A stretch of 64,000 bases of DNA from contig NZ_SBIU01000004.1 in NCBI RefSeq assembly GCF_004765805.1, positions 186,001 through 250,000 on the forward strand. Direction: 5' to 3'. Source of the stretch: Halorussus halobius (GTDB lineage: Archaea > Halobacteriota > Halobacteria > Halobacteriales > Haladaptataceae). The notes under the pieces were generated by a model. It saw only the letters and a program-made list of their open reading frames with translations, searched no databases and was not told the origin of the DNA. Position 1 is the stretch's first letter. Each line of letters starts with the position of its first letter. Shown here piece after piece: positions 1-9,685 of this stretch. The translations under genes and the position numbers were made by a program.

Positions 1-476
1 CGTACAGCTCCCGGGAGTACATCGGGTACACGGTTCACTACCTGCAGGACATGGGCGTCCCGCTCCACACCGGAGCTATCTGGGAGCAGCTCAACCCGTC
101 GCCGGAGGGCTGTGGCGCGACCGGGTGCGACCAGTACCTCGACCCGCGCTTCCAGTTGCACTACGGCTACGAAGGGTTCATCTACGACAACTTCCCGGAA
201 GGCGAGGAGGCGTCGTATCTCGACGAGTCCTTCGAGGAGTCGTTCGACGACGCGAGCTACCCCTACTACATCTCCAGCGTCGAGGAGGAGTGTAAGGACC
301 TCGCGAACACCTCGACCCAGTACTCGACGTCCATCTTCGAGGAACTCATGGCCCACGGCACCGACTTCCCCTCGCTGTGGGACGAGACGGTCTACCAGCA
401 GACCCACAACTGCATGCAGTCGACCGGCGGCTACGTCCGGGGACTGCTCGACGAGTTCTACGACTTCGAGTACTGA
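1..476 (+). CDS. Zinc-dependent phospholipase C / S1-P1 nuclease-like protein, C-terminal part
   Basis: The gene is cut by the left edge; the reading frame is open from base 3 to the stop at 476, giving the last ~157 residues. The visible start of the frame carries an H-Y-L-Q-D-M-G-V-P-L-H string, the HxxxDxxxPxH signature of the zinc phospholipase C / P1 nuclease fold, in which these residues bind the trinuclear zinc site. The rest is rich in Tyr, Asp and Glu and has three Cys (in GCGATGCDQ and EEECKD), possibly disulfides, which would fit a secreted protein. Any signal peptide lies outside the window. Family assignment rests on one motif, and the substrate is unknown. Confidence 0.6.
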   Translation, partial: YSSREYIGYTVHYLQDMGVPLHTGAIWEQLNPSPEGCGATGCDQYLDPRFQLHYGYEGFIYDNFPEGEEASYLDESFEESFDDASYPYYISSVEEECKDLANTSTQYSTSIFEELMAHGTDFPSLWDETVYQQTHNCMQSTGGYVRGLLDEFYDFEY

Positions 477-533
477 CGGCCGTCTCTCGCGCCCCGCCGG
501 GCCGGGAGCGCCCGGCTTCGCGAGCGCGCCGGT

Positions 534-1538
534 TCACTCCACGACGAGGGTGTACGTCGCGTCGTAGTACGAGCCGTCGTAGGCGTAGTAGCGCTCGCGC
601 CGCGCTCTCGTCTCCCCGTCGGCGACTTCGACCGACGAGAGGTCGAGTCGCTCGAGGAGCGTCGCCAGCGACTTCGAGGCGTTGCCGTCCTCCTCGTAGG
701 GAGCCTCGCCGAGTCCGTCGAGAATCTCCCGGACGCCCTCGTCGAGCTCGTCCCGGTCGAACGTCGCGTCGAGGTGGGTCGTCTCGACGCGCTCGCGGAA
801 CGCCGCCGGGTCGTCGGTCACGCGCTCGATTTCGTGGACGTACCGGGTCGTGGGTATCCTCGCCCGCTCGACGTGCAACCGGAGCAACTGCTCGTCGGGC
901 AGGCCGGGTCGGCCGTCGGTGACCCGGCCGTACTCGAACGGCGGGTCGGGAACCACGTCGCTGTCCGCCGGGTCGAGCGGGTCGAAGAAGACGACGCCCC
1001 GGTCCCGGAGCGGCGTCTCGGCGTGGTCCTCGTCGGCCGCGACCGAGTTCATCGCCATCCGGCGCGCGGCCGACAGGACGTTCGCGTCGAGCGCGCCGTA
1101 CCGGTCCGAACTGAAGGTGTCGGCGTCGACCGGGTCGACGCCCGAGGCGTCTTCGACCGGCTCGAACCACACCACCCACGCCTCGACGTCGGTCGATTCG
1201 GCGTCGGTCACTCGGAGCCGGTAGTACGTGCCCTCGCGCTCGACGTAGGTCGGCCGACGTCGCCGGACCCCTGCGGGCGTCTCCGGGTGGCGGAGTCCGC
1301 CGTCGAGGCTCGCGTCGAGGGTGACGAGTCGGCCGTCCGCGAACAGGTCGTCGAGGAGTTCGTCGGCGTGTCGGGCCACGTGGCGCGCGCTCCGGGTCGG
1401 GTCTACCAGGAAGCGGTCGTCTATCGTCCCCGACGTCGCGGCGAGCAGGTGTCGCCGACCGCCGCCGCCGAGACAGCCTGCCAGCGCGGCGGTCGCGGGG
1501 AGGGCGGCGCACAACCGCCTGCGGGTCAATCGGTTCAT
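534..1538 (-). CDS. Tat/lipobox lipoprotein of unknown function
   Basis: A 334-residue protein beginning MNRLTRRRLC with an LAGC lipobox around residues 19-22, so it should be exported and lipid-anchored on the outer face of the membrane. The mature part is strongly acidic with no motif I recognise. Towards the C terminus it has a Tyr-rich stretch (RYYAYDGSYYDATYTLVVE). The start at 1538 is supported by an AT-rich TTTATC box on the minus strand near 1561-1569, about 27 bases upstream, typical of a leaderless haloarchaeal promoter. It converges on the preceding gene and diverges from mutL. Export is well supported; function is not assignable. Confidence 0.75.
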   Translation of the reverse strand: MNRLTRRRLCAALPATAALAGCLGGGGRRHLLAATSGTIDDRFLVDPTRSARHVARHADELLDDLFADGRLVTLDASLDGGLRHPETPAGVRRRRPTYVEREGTYYRLRVTDAESTDVEAWVVWFEPVEDASGVDPVDADTFSSDRYGALDANVLSAARRMAMNSVAADEDHAETPLRDRGVVFFDPLDPADSDVVPDPPFEYGRVTDGRPGLPDEQLLRLHVERARIPTTRYVHEIERVTDDPAAFRERVETTHLDATFDRDELDEGVREILDGLGEAPYEEDGNASKSLATLLERLDLSSVEVADGETRARRERYYAYDGSYYDATYTLVVE

Positions 1539-1666
1539 GAGCCGACATTATTCACGCACGGATAAATATCACAGTGTTCGTTATCGAAACTACCTCGGAC
1601 GTCGCGCCCGGCGTTCGCTCGCGGTCTTTATCAGGGCCGGGTCCGTAGCCCGCGACGACTTGCCGA

Positions 1667-3892
1667 ATGACCGGGGACACGAACATCCGGCGGCTCGACG
1701 ACGACACGGTCCGACAGATAGCGGCGGGCGAGGTGGTCGAGCGCCCGGCGTCCGTGGTCAAGGAACTGGTCGAGAACAGCCTCGACGCCGACGCCGACCG
1801 AATCGACGTGACCGTCGCGGACGGCGGCACCGAGCGCATCGCGGTCAGCGACGATGGCGTCGGGATGAGCGAGGCCGACGTGCGCGCGGCGGTGCGCGAA
1901 CACACCACCAGCAAAATCGGGGGCATCGACGACCTCGAATCCGGCGTCGGGACCCTCGGCTTCCGTGGCGAGGCGCTGTACACCATCGGCGGGGTCTCGC
2001 GGACGACCATCACCACCAAGCCGCGAGACGGCGGGGCCGCGACCGCGTCGGGCGGGGCCGCGACCGAACTCCGGATGGCCGGCGGCGAGGTCGAGTCGGT
2101 CGGTCCCGCGGGCCGCCCGGCGGGGACCACCGTCGAGGTCACTGACCTGTTCTACAACACCCCCGCGCGCCGGAAGTACCTCAAGACCACGACCACGGAG
2201 TTCTCGCACGTCAACGCGGTCGTCACCCGGTACGCGCTCGCCAACCCCGACGTGGCGGTGTCGCTGACCCACGACGGCCGGGAGGTGTTCGCCACCGCGG
2301 GCCGGGGCGACCGCCAGTCGGCGCTACTGTCGGTGTACGGCCGCGAGGTCGCCACCTCGATGATACCGATCGAGGGCGAGGCGGCGGCCGACGGGGCCGG
2401 CGAGGTGGCCGTCTCGGGCTACGTCAGCGACCCCGAGACGACCCGAAGTAGCCGCGAATACCTCTCGACCTTCGTCGGCGGCCGGTACGTGCGGTCGTCG
2501 GTCGTCCGCGAGGCGGTGCTGTCGGCCTACGGGGAGCAACTCGCGGCCGACCGCTACCCCTTCGCGGTCCTGTTCGTCGACGTGCCGGGCGAGGCGGTGG
2601 ACGTCAACGTCCACCCGCGCAAGATGGAGGTCAGGTGGGGCGACGAGGCCGCCGTGCGCGCGGCGGTCGAGTCGGCGGTCGAGGACGCGCTGCTCGACCA
2701 CGGCCTCGTCAGGTCGTCGGCCCCGCGCGGCCGGAGTAGCCCCGACGAGACGCGAATCGAACCCGAGCGCGACGACCCGGACGACGAGGCTGGGCGCGGC
2801 GACGCTCCCGAGCGCGACCCGACGGCCGACGCCGGCGGCCGCGATTCCGGCGACGAGCAGGCGAGACTCGTCCCCTCGGAGTCGCGCGAGCAGGCCACGC
2901 TCGACGCCAGCGCGGACGCCCCGTCGGACTCGCGCGGGGATTCGGACCCGCCATCGGGATCGGATGCGGCCGGGCCTGCGGACTCGTCCGCAGGCCCGGC
3001 CGCGAGCGCGAGAGCGGACGCGAGCGCGGACGAGGGTGCGGGACCGGACGCAGGCGAGCGGTCGCACGCGGAACCGGACCCGGGTGCGGACGAGAACTCG
3101 TCTGCGGGCGCGTCCGCACTCGCAAGTGCGGACGCGCCCGCCGGCGGCTCGCCGGCGGACGACCGGACGGGCCGCGCCGACCGGACGACACCCACGGACC
3201 GGAAGTTCGACCCGGCCACCGAGTCGGCGTCGCTGTCGGGCGGCACGACCGAGACGCCCGCGTTCGAGCGCCTGCCCCGGATGCGCGTGCTGGGTCAGCT
3301 CCACGACACCTACCTCGTGGCCGAGACGCCGGACGGCCTCGTGCTGGTCGACCAGCACGCCGCCGACGAGCGGGTCAACTACGAGCGGCTCCGCGAAGCG
3401 TTCGCCGACGACGCGACCGCCCAGATGTTGGCCGAGCCAGTGACGCTCGAACTCACGGCGGGCGAGGCCGCCGTGTTCGACGAGTACCGCGAGCCGCTGG
3501 AACGGCTCGGATTTCGGGCCACAAAGCAAGGTGAGGGTACTCGAACCGTCGTCGTCCGGACCGCCCCGACCGTCCTCGACGAGACGCTCGACCCCGAACG
3601 CCTCCGGGACGCGCTGGCGGAGTTCGTCTCGACCGACCCCGACGACCGGGCCGACACCGTGGAGGCCGTGGCCGACGACCTGCTCGCGGACCTCGCGTGC
3701 TACCCCTCGATTACGGGCAACACCTCGCTCCGGGAGGGGTCGGTCGTGGACCTCCTGTCGGCGCTGGACGACTGCGAGAACCCCTACGCCTGCCCGCACG
3801 GCCGGCCCGTCATCATCGAGTTCAGCGAGGACGAGATCGGCGAGCGGTTCGAGCGCGACTATCCGGGTCACGGAGGGCGGCGGGCGGAGTGA
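1667..3892 (+). CDS. mutL: DNA mismatch repair protein MutL
   Basis: A 741-residue MutL, the ATP-gated coordinator of mismatch repair. The N-terminal GHKL ATPase domain (about 1-340) shows the ExxxN motif in [16 protein letters not shown] and GFRGEAL. A disordered Ala/Asp/Glu/Ser linker spans roughly 350-520. The C-terminal dimerisation/endonuclease domain has [12 protein letters not shown] from about residue 562, an exact match to DQHAx2Ex4E, and ACPHGRP near 708. Both are marks of nicking-competent MutL homologues, so this one should be an active endonuclease. A CTTTATC box lies ~37 bases upstream. No mutS is next to it. The linker DNA contains two perfect 15-bp inverted repeats. Confidence 0.96.
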   Translation: MTGDTNIRRLDDDTVRQIAAGEVVERPASVVKELVENSLDADADRIDVTVADGGTERIAVSDDGVGMSEADVRAAVREHTTSKIGGIDDLESGVGTLGFRGEALYTIGGVSRTTITTKPRDGGAATASGGAATELRMAGGEVESVGPAGRPAGTTVEVTDLFYNTPARRKYLKTTTTEFSHVNAVVTRYALANPDVAVSLTHDGREVFATAGRGDRQSALLSVYGREVATSMIPIEGEAAADGAGEVAVSGYVSDPETTRSSREYLSTFVGGRYVRSSVVREAVLSAYGEQLAADRYPFAVLFVDVPGEAVDVNVHPRKMEVRWGDEAAVRAAVESAVEDALLDHGLVRSSAPRGRSSPDETRIEPERDDPDDEAGRGDAPERDPTADAGGRDSGDEQARLVPSESREQATLDASADAPSDSRGDSDPPSGSDAAGPADSSAGPAASARADASADEGAGPDAGERSHAEPDPGADENSSAGASALASADAPAGGSPADDRTGRADRTTPTDRKFDPATESASLSGGTTETPAFERLPRMRVLGQLHDTYLVAETPDGLVLVDQHAADERVNYERLREAFADDATAQMLAEPVTLELTAGEAAVFDEYREPLERLGFRATKQGEGTRTVVVRTAPTVLDETLDPERLRDALAEFVSTDPDDRADTVEAVADDLLADLACYPSITGNTSLREGSVVDLLSALDDCENPYACPHGRPVIIEFSEDEIGERFERDYPGHGGRRAE
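2969..3000. repeat. Perfect 15-bp inverted repeat inside the mutL linker
   Basis: Left arm GCCGGGCCTGCGGAC and right arm GTCCGCAGGCCCGGC are exact reverse complements separated by only TC. It lies in frame in the low-complexity linker and encodes part of an Ala/Gly/Pro/Ser run. A near-loopless GC hairpin of this length is beyond what linker codon bias alone would be expected to give. Confidence 0.85.
3106..3139. repeat. Second perfect 15-bp inverted repeat in the mutL linker
   Basis: Left arm GGGCGCGTCCGCACT and right arm AGTGCGGACGCGCCC are exact reverse complements with a 4-base CGCA loop. It sits about 105 bases after the first hairpin in the same disordered linker, again in frame. Confidence 0.85.
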
Positions 3893-3944
3893 CGGCACCG
3901 GGAATCGTAACGAAGACGTAGCCAAAAAATCATTTTTAGACGAT

Positions 3945-4512
3945 ATGAAACGACGGGCCCTTCTGGCGTGCAGTGGCACGGCGCTGTCGGCGTGGACGGC
4001 GGGCTGCTCGGCGGCCGTCGACCCGCCCGAGAGCCGATCCGACGAGCGAAGACGGAACGACCGCTCGGGAAGACGAGACGGCGTTCGCGGTCGTCGCCGG
4101 CTACCCCGTAGAGTCCGAGAGCGACCCCGACTACCGGCGCGAGACCGTGTTCACGTCCGACGACTTCGCCGAGGTCGGCTCCGTGGAAGGCGGAGGCGAG
4201 AGCCTGCCGCCCTCGGTGCGGGTCGAACCTACCGAGGCGGCCGCGCGGCGATTCGTCGACGTGCTGACCGACAACGGGTTCACCGACGAGGGCGTGGCGA
4301 ACTGCCGGTGGAACTCCGACGACGACGACCCCGGCTGGTGTCTGCTCACCGTCCTCGACGGCGAGGTCGCGTACGGGGCCGGGCTGAGCCGTGGGCTCGC
4401 GTCGAGCGTCGAGTCCGGCGCGTACCTCGACGACCCCACGTTCGTCGTCTCGGCCAGCGACGAGGCCGAGGCCGAGCGCATCCGGGACGCGATTCGGAAC
4501 GGGACGAGGTAG
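3945..4512 (+). pseudogene. Lipoprotein gene with an apparent +1 frameshift
   Basis: An ATG at 3945 opens a clear Tat/lipobox signal ([17 protein letters not shown], then TAGC), but that frame degenerates into Arg-rich shadow after about residue 36. One base over, the next frame becomes convincing haloarchaeal coding ([23 protein letters not shown]) and runs to the stop at 4512. It encodes a ~150-residue acidic domain ending in [17 protein letters not shown]. The join must fall between about 4030 and 4065. An AT-rich stretch (3922-3938) upstream looks like its promoter. Either the gene is broken, or a one-base assembly/sequencing error separates signal from mature domain. I do not recognise the domain. 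Confidence 0.7.
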
Positions 4513-4520
4513 CGCGACGC

Positions 4521-6089
4521 TCAGAACGGCACCGCCTCGGCCACGTCGTCGCGGTACCGGCCCGCGAGTTCCCGAACGACGAGCCGGTCGCGCGGGTCGA
4601 CTCCCAGCAGGTGCAGGCTGAGGACGTAGGCGGCCAGTCCGACAATCGTGCCCAAGACGACTGCGGGGCGGCCGCCGACCATCGCGCGGACGCCCAGCAT
4701 CACCGCGCCCGCGATTGCCCCGGCCGCGACCGGCTTGCCGAAGGCGGCGTCGAACGGCCACAGCCCCTCGAAGCGCCGGAGCAGCAGGACCTGAATCGAG
4801 TTCTGGACCGCGATGGCCAGCGAGGTGCCCAGCGCCGCGCCCGCGAGCCCGAGTTCGCGCACGAACAGGTATGTCAGCGCGACGTTCGACGCGGCGAGCA
4901 GCCAGTCGAGCGCCATCCGGGCGTACTGGTGGTCGGTCATCATGAGCAGCCAGCCGGTCGCGCCGACCGCGCTCCCGACGAACACGCCGCCGAGGTAGAC
5001 CGCGAGCGGGACGTACCCCCGCGCGTACGTCGGGCCGAACAGCGCGAGCAGTTCCCGGCCGAAGACGAACTGGACCGCCAGAATCGGCACGACCGCGGTG
5101 ACGATGAGCCGCGTCACCGACGAGTAGACCGCGCCGAGCGTCTCCATCCGGTCGTCGGCGTAGAGGTCCGAGGCGACCGGCGGGAGCAACTGGTTGAACG
5201 ACAGCAGCGGTATCCACGCTATCGACACCAACACGAGGACCACGTTGTAGATGCCCGTCGCCACCGCCGTCAGGAGCGCGCCCACGAGCAACACGTCGAC
5301 CCGGTTCTGGAACACCTTGCCGAGGCTGCTCATCGCCACCGGTGCCGCGTGGTCGTAGAACCGGCGGGCCTCGCTCCCGACGCCGCGCAGCGACGGCCGA
5401 ACGCCCGTCGCCCGAACCGTCGCGGGGACCCCGACCGCGACGAGGACGACCGTACAGGCGAGTATCGCGCCCGCGACGCCGACCACCGAGTAGCCCAGCG
5501 CCACCGCCGCGCTCGCGCCGACCAGCCGCACCGCCGGTCGGAGGAGCTTGTTGAACAGCACCTCGCCGCGAGCGGACCCGACCGCGCGGAAGACCGCCGC
5601 ACACACCATCACGAGTCCGAGCAGCGGGACGAGCGTCCCGAACAGCCCCATCGCGGTCGGAAACGCCGGGTCGTCGACGGTCGCGGCGTCTATCCACGGG
5701 GCGAGCGTCCACGCGCCCGCCACGACGAGCAGGCCGACCCCGAGCGTGGTGGCGAACGCCAGCCCCGCGACGCGCGAGCGCCGCGCCGGGTCCCCGTCGT
5801 AGGCCGGCAGATATCGCTGGAGGGTCGGCACGCTGCCGAAGGTGACCAGTCGGACGAGCAACTGCGCGATGCGCCACGCCAGCGCGTACACGCCGTACGC
5901 GACGGGACCGAGCCCGCGCGCGACGACGAACTCCGTGGCGGAGACGAGCGCGCGCTGGGCCGACACGCCGCCCGAAGTCACGACCGCACCGTGGGCTATC
6001 GTCAACAGTGCCTCGCGCTCGTCGTCGGCGACGTCCTCGTCGTCCAACGCGTCGTCCTCGAACGTCGTCTCGTCGTCCTCGCGACCCAT
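4521..6089 (-). CDS. Oligosaccharide flippase-type membrane protein (MATE/MOP superfamily, Wzx-like)
   Basis: A 522-residue integral membrane protein with a short acidic cytoplasmic N terminus (about 25 residues) followed by some 12-14 hydrophobic helices. The first membrane stretch, with [18 protein letters not shown], matches the start of polysaccharide-biosynthesis flippases, which move lipid-linked oligosaccharides across the membrane. In haloarchaea such proteins serve S-layer N-glycosylation or exopolysaccharide export. No glycosyltransferases flank it, so the pathway is not visible here. It stands alone, convergent with the frameshifted lipoprotein and divergent from the KDG kinase. 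Confidence 0.85.
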   Translation of the reverse strand: MGREDDETTFEDDALDDEDVADDEREALLTIAHGAVVTSGGVSAQRALVSATEFVVARGLGPVAYGVYALAWRIAQLLVRLVTFGSVPTLQRYLPAYDGDPARRSRVAGLAFATTLGVGLLVVAGAWTLAPWIDAATVDDPAFPTAMGLFGTLVPLLGLVMVCAAVFRAVGSARGEVLFNKLLRPAVRLVGASAAVALGYSVVGVAGAILACTVVLVAVGVPATVRATGVRPSLRGVGSEARRFYDHAAPVAMSSLGKVFQNRVDVLLVGALLTAVATGIYNVVLVLVSIAWIPLLSFNQLLPPVASDLYADDRMETLGAVYSSVTRLIVTAVVPILAVQFVFGRELLALFGPTYARGYVPLAVYLGGVFVGSAVGATGWLLMMTDHQYARMALDWLLAASNVALTYLFVRELGLAGAALGTSLAIAVQNSIQVLLLRRFEGLWPFDAAFGKPVAAGAIAGAVMLGVRAMVGGRPAVVLGTIVGLAAYVLSLHLLGVDPRDRLVVRELAGRYRDDVAEAVPF

Positions 6090-6221
6090 CGTTTCCCGAC
6101 CGACGCGTATCCGCTCCGGCGGTTAAACGATTCGAAGCCGGACGGTCGACGCGACGCTTCCGGCGACGTCGGGACACTCGCGACCGAGTACATTATGCCG
6201 CGCGCCCCCGACCCACGAGGT

Positions 6222-7175
6222 ATGACCGACCTCGTGACCTTCGGCGAGACGATGCTCCGGCTCTCGCCGCCCGACAGCGAGCGACTGGAGGCGGCCGACC
6301 GGCTCGAACTCCGCGCGGCCGGCGCGGAGAGCAACGTCGCGGTCGCGGCGGCCCGCCTCGGCGCGGACGCCGCGTGGACCTCCAAGCTCCCCGAGTCGCC
6401 GCTCGGCCGGCGCGTGGTCTCGGGGCTCGCGCGCCACGGCGTCGAGACCGACGTGGCGTGGAGCGACGAGGGGCGACAGGGCACCTACTATCTGGAGGAC
6501 GGCGGCGAGCCGCGCGGCACCAACGTCGTCTACGACCGGCGCGACGCGGCGGTCACCACCGCCGAGCCGGAGGAACTGGCGGTCGGGCGCGTCCGCGAGG
6601 CCGAGGCGTTCCACACCTCCGGCATCACGCCCGCGCTCTCGGCGACGCTCGAAGCGACGACCGCCGACCTGCTCGAAGCGGCCAGCGCGGCCGGGACGAC
6701 CACCTCGCTCGACGTGAACTACCGGTCGAAGCTCTGGAGTCCCGAGGAAGCCCGCGAGACGCTGACCGACCTGTTCCCGGCGGTCGACCGGCTCGTCGTG
6801 GCCGAGCGCGACGCCCGCGAGGTGCTGGCCCGAAATGGCGACGCCGCCGGGATAGCGGGCGGACTCGCCGACGAGTTCGACTTCGAGACGGTGCTACTGA
6901 CTCGCGGCGAGGACGGCGCGCTCGCCCGCCACGCCGGCGAGACCTACGAGCAACCCGCCGTCGAGACCGAGACGCTCGACCCCATCGGGACCGGCGACGC
7001 CTTCGTCGGGGCGTTTCTCGCCCGCCGGCTCGCGGGCGCGGACGTGCCGACCGCGCTGGCGTACGGCGCGGCCACGGCCGCGCTCAAGCGCACGATTCCG
7101 GGCGACGTGGCGGTGGTCACCCGCGAGGAGGTCGAGCGCGTGCTGGCCGAGGACGACCGGGAGATATCGCGCTAA
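6222..7175 (+). CDS. kdgK: PfkB-family sugar kinase, probable 2-keto-3-deoxygluconate kinase
   Basis: A 317-residue ribokinase/PfkB-family protein. It opens [16 protein letters not shown] and carries the [17 protein letters not shown] sugar-binding region. The C-terminal signature [20 protein letters not shown] contains the catalytic Asp of GTGDAF. KDG kinase converts 2-keto-3-deoxygluconate to KDPG in the semiphosphorylative Entner-Doudoroff route used by haloarchaea. The LSPP and [12 protein letters not shown] segments resemble KDG rather than fructose kinases, but the substrate is inferred. An ATG at 6195 is in frame, but 6222 fits the family N terminus better and places ACATTATG about 27 bases upstream. 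Confidence 0.85.
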   Translation: MTDLVTFGETMLRLSPPDSERLEAADRLELRAAGAESNVAVAAARLGADAAWTSKLPESPLGRRVVSGLARHGVETDVAWSDEGRQGTYYLEDGGEPRGTNVVYDRRDAAVTTAEPEELAVGRVREAEAFHTSGITPALSATLEATTADLLEAASAAGTTTSLDVNYRSKLWSPEEARETLTDLFPAVDRLVVAERDAREVLARNGDAAGIAGGLADEFDFETVLLTRGEDGALARHAGETYEQPAVETETLDPIGTGDAFVGAFLARRLAGADVPTALAYGAATAALKRTIPGDVAVVTREEVERVLAEDDREISR

Positions 7176-7187
7176 AGTAGGGTTGTG

Positions 7188-7315
7188 ACCTCGAAAGCCC
7201 TCGGCGCGCTCCGGTCCCGCGCCTCGCTGCGCTCCTCGTCGCGTCGCTCCTGCGGTGCTTACGTCGTCGGGGTTCCCGGAGCGCGCCTCGCCCTTTCAGT
7301 CCGCCAGGAATGCCG
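7188..7315 (+). repeat. Single copy of a dispersed GC-rich non-coding element
   Basis: The 245-base gap before the next gene begins with CCTCGAAAGCCCTCGGCGCG and ends with CGCCTCGCCCTTTCAGTCCG. Both ends recur, in the same order, near 36072-36195 and in inverse orientation near 34740-34920. No convincing ORF lies in it. Confidence 0.6.
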
Positions 7316-7383
7316 ATTGGGTCACCCAGCGCAATCGACCGTCGGTCGCGCTTATCCGAACGCCTACTATTCAAAGAATACCC

Positions 7384-7395
7384 TAATTTTATATT
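7384..7395 (+). promoter_or_regulatory. TATA-like promoter box for the 7421 surface-protein gene
   Basis: TAATTTTATATT is a pure A/T tract in GC-rich surroundings, ending 26 bases before the ATG at 7421. That is the spacing expected for a leaderless archaeal transcript. Confidence 0.65.
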
Positions 7396-7420
7396 GAACT
7401 GCCGTCCACGCCCGACCGTC

Positions 7421-8767
7421 ATGCAGCGACTCGCGACCGACCTACTGGTACTCCTCCTCGTTGCGAGCGTCGCGCCCGCCGCGAGCGCGGCGGGCGCGCC
7501 CGACCGAACTGGCGTCCACAGCTACGCGGGCACGCACGTCTCGTTCGACGTGGACGACCGGGCCGTGACCGACTACGCGGTCGACGGCGAGACGATTCTC
7601 GACTCGCTCCGCGTCGCGTCCCGCGAGCGCGTCGAGGAGTCCGACCCGGTCGACGCGAACGCGTCGCTGTCGGCCGCGACTCACGTCGACGGTGCCGGAC
7701 TGAACCTGACCGCGACCACCGGGACCGAGGCCCGCATCGCGGCCGAGACCGGCGCGACGCTCGCGGCCCACGACAACCGGCACGGCGTCCTCGTGGTGGC
7801 GTCGGGCGAGGGGACCGACTACGCGGTCGCGGACCTCCCGCCGGGCGCGAGCGCGGCGGCCGACGGCGACGCGGCGGTGGCGGTGACGACCGAGAACGGC
7901 ACCGAGGCGACCGTCTTCGTCGTGGGCGAGGGCGCGGTCGGCGTCACCGACGCGGGCGACGTGACCGCCAGACTCGGCGAGGACGCCCGGCTCGCCGTCC
8001 GGTCGTACCCCGCCGGGAAGGACGCCGCCGACGACGAGCGCGAGCGACTCCTCGCGGACGGCGCGGCCAGCGCCGAGGTGTACGTGACGACCGAGCGCGG
8101 GACTGCAAACGGAACCGGGAACGCGAGCAACGCCGGAAACGCGGACGACCCCGGAAGCGTGACCGACCCCCGAAACGCGAGCGATGGTGAGAGCGCAAGC
8201 GACGCTCCGCGGGCGGTCGTCGACGCCGTGACGTACGACGACAACACCACCGTCACGGCCGACCGAGTGCGGGAGGGCGACGTCTCGCTCGCGGTGAACC
8301 GAACGACCCGCGAGGGGACGATTCTGCTGGCCAGCGTCTCGCCGGCCCTGCTGGACGCCGACCAGGCGACCGTGACGGTCGACGGCGAGGCCGCCGCCGA
8401 AGCCGCGACCTACAGCCAACTGGCGGGCGCGGTCGGCAGCCAGCAGTCCCGATACGTGGTCGCCGAGGGCGCGAACGCCAGCGCCGAGGTCGGCGTCGGC
8501 GTGAGTCACTTCTCGGAGCGCATCGTGGCGGTGACCTCGCCGGAGGCGGCCGACCCGGAACCCACCAGCGCCGAAACGACGGGTGGAGAGACGCCGAGCG
8601 ACGGCGCGACGACTGGCGGCCCCGCGAGCGACGACGGAGCGACCGCTCGCGGGAGCGACACCGACAGCGAGAACGGCGGCCCCGTCCCCGGATTCACGCC
8701 CGCTATCGCCGTCGCCGGACTGCTCGCCGCCGTCGTCGCGGCCGTGGCGCTGGCGCGAGTGCGGTAG
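7421..8767 (+). CDS. Secreted surface protein with PGF-CTERM-like anchor
   Basis: A 448-residue extracellular protein. It has an N-terminal Sec signal (MQRLATDLLVLLLVASVAPA) and a long Asp/Thr/Ala-rich body with many N-glycosylation sequons (NGT, NAS, NLT, NRT). A Thr/Ser/Gly spacer (about 395-420) leads to a C-terminal VPGFTPAIAVAGLLAAVVAA helix and a short basic end. The PGF motif plus helix is the archaeosortase (ArtA) recognition signal for cleavage and lipid anchoring. The start is set by the TATA-like tract 26 bases upstream. The body is repetitive in composition with no enzyme motif. Role unknown, location well supported. Confidence 0.85.
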   Translation: MQRLATDLLVLLLVASVAPAASAAGAPDRTGVHSYAGTHVSFDVDDRAVTDYAVDGETILDSLRVASRERVEESDPVDANASLSAATHVDGAGLNLTATTGTEARIAAETGATLAAHDNRHGVLVVASGEGTDYAVADLPPGASAAADGDAAVAVTTENGTEATVFVVGEGAVGVTDAGDVTARLGEDARLAVRSYPAGKDAADDERERLLADGAASAEVYVTTERGTANGTGNASNAGNADDPGSVTDPRNASDGESASDAPRAVVDAVTYDDNTTVTADRVREGDVSLAVNRTTREGTILLASVSPALLDADQATVTVDGEAAAEAATYSQLAGAVGSQQSRYVVAEGANASAEVGVGVSHFSERIVAVTSPEAADPEPTSAETTGGETPSDGATTGGPASDDGATARGSDTDSENGGPVPGFTPAIAVAGLLAAVVAAVALARVR

Positions 8768-8792
8768 CGCGGCGGAGCCGGTGGTCGGGTAC

Positions 8793-8972
8793 CTACCGCC
8801 CGCCGCCGACCTCCGTGTACCGCAACAGCACCTGTGGCACGACGACGCCGACCACTAACAGGACGAACATGGCGGCTTCCGCCCCGAGGTCCGTGTAGTC
8901 GCTGACGACGAGAAAGAGACCGAACGCGAGCGGGGCGAACGTGCCGACGAGCTTGGTCTCGCGGCGTACCAT
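8793..8972 (-). CDS. Small two-helix membrane protein
   Basis: A 59-residue ORF starting MVRRETKLVG with two hydrophobic helices (about 11-24 and 33-50) separated by an acidic turn (SDYTDLGAE), ending VGGGR. The basic N terminus and positive-inside pattern suit a genuine small membrane protein. It fills the gap between the surface protein and the peroxiredoxin and is convergent with the former. Function unknown. Confidence 0.65.
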   Translation of the reverse strand: MVRRETKLVGTFAPLAFGLFLVVSDYTDLGAEAAMFVLLVVGVVVPQVLLRYTEVGGGR

Positions 8973-9120
8973 ACGAGGTCGTGACGCCGACGAAACTACA
9001 GTGTAGCGGTGAGGAAGGGCCCAGAGGTCCGCGACGGCGGGGTCAGCGTTCCGGCCCGGGCGTTCGACGGCCCAACACGTTCGGCCCAGGGATTAGGTCG
9101 GGTCGGAAGCGACGTCACGT

Positions 9121-9594
9121 ATGCCATCGACCGGCGATACCGCACCCACGTTCTCGGCGACGTATCGCGGCAGCGACCACGAGACGTTCGAACTCGACGA
9201 CCATCTCGGCGAGGGCCCCGTCGTCCTCGCGTTCTTCCCCGGCGCGTTCACGCCGCCGTGCACGAACGAGATGGTCGCGCTTCAGGACCGCCTCGACGAA
9301 CTCCGCGACGCCGGCGCGACCGTCTTCGGCGTGAGCGCGGACTCGCCGTTCGCGCAGGGCGCGTTCCGCGCGGAACACGGCCTCGACTTCGACCTCGTCA
9401 GCGACACGGCGGGCGACGCCATCCGGGCGTACGACCTCGAAATCGACATCGCGGACCTCGGCCTCCACGGCGTCGCGAATCGCGCGGTGTTCGTCCTCGA
9501 CGCGGACGGGACGGTCGCGTACCGCTGGGTCGCCGACGACCCCACGAACGAGCCCGACTACGACGAACTACTCGAGGCCGTCGGAGCCGCGTAA
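9121..9594 (+). CDS. Peroxiredoxin (AhpC/TSA, BCP-like)
   Basis: A 157-residue thioredoxin-fold peroxidase. The peroxidatic motif PGAFTPPCTNEM places the catalytic Cys at residue 47 with the usual Pro and Thr of PxxxTxxC. FGVSADSPFAQGAF and VANRAVFVLDADGTV are further family blocks. Cys47 is the only cysteine, so resolution must use an external thiol (1-Cys mechanism). It would reduce hydrogen or organic peroxides in the cytoplasm. The gene is monocistronic. Its length is normal for BCP/PrxQ-type proteins. Confidence 0.93.
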   Translation: MPSTGDTAPTFSATYRGSDHETFELDDHLGEGPVVLAFFPGAFTPPCTNEMVALQDRLDELRDAGATVFGVSADSPFAQGAFRAEHGLDFDLVSDTAGDAIRAYDLEIDIADLGLHGVANRAVFVLDADGTVAYRWVADDPTNEPDYDELLEAVGAA

Positions 9595-9685
9595 TCCTCG
9601 CTTCGCGCGGATTCTACCGCGTCACTCGTCAGCCGGAAACGCCCGGCGCTGACAGGCATTCCGGTTTTACTCGGAGCCTATCGGC

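Noticed and set aside
3945..4080. Programmed +1 frameshifting
   Set aside because: No slippery heptamer or downstream structure stands out; simple mutation or base-call error is more economical.
3531..6221. Very long open frame (and a 769-codon one on the other strand) across the flippase region
   Set aside because: Both are Arg/Pro-rich shadows of mutL, the lipoprotein and the flippase; high GC removes stop codons. Only the KDG kinase part (from 6222) is coding.
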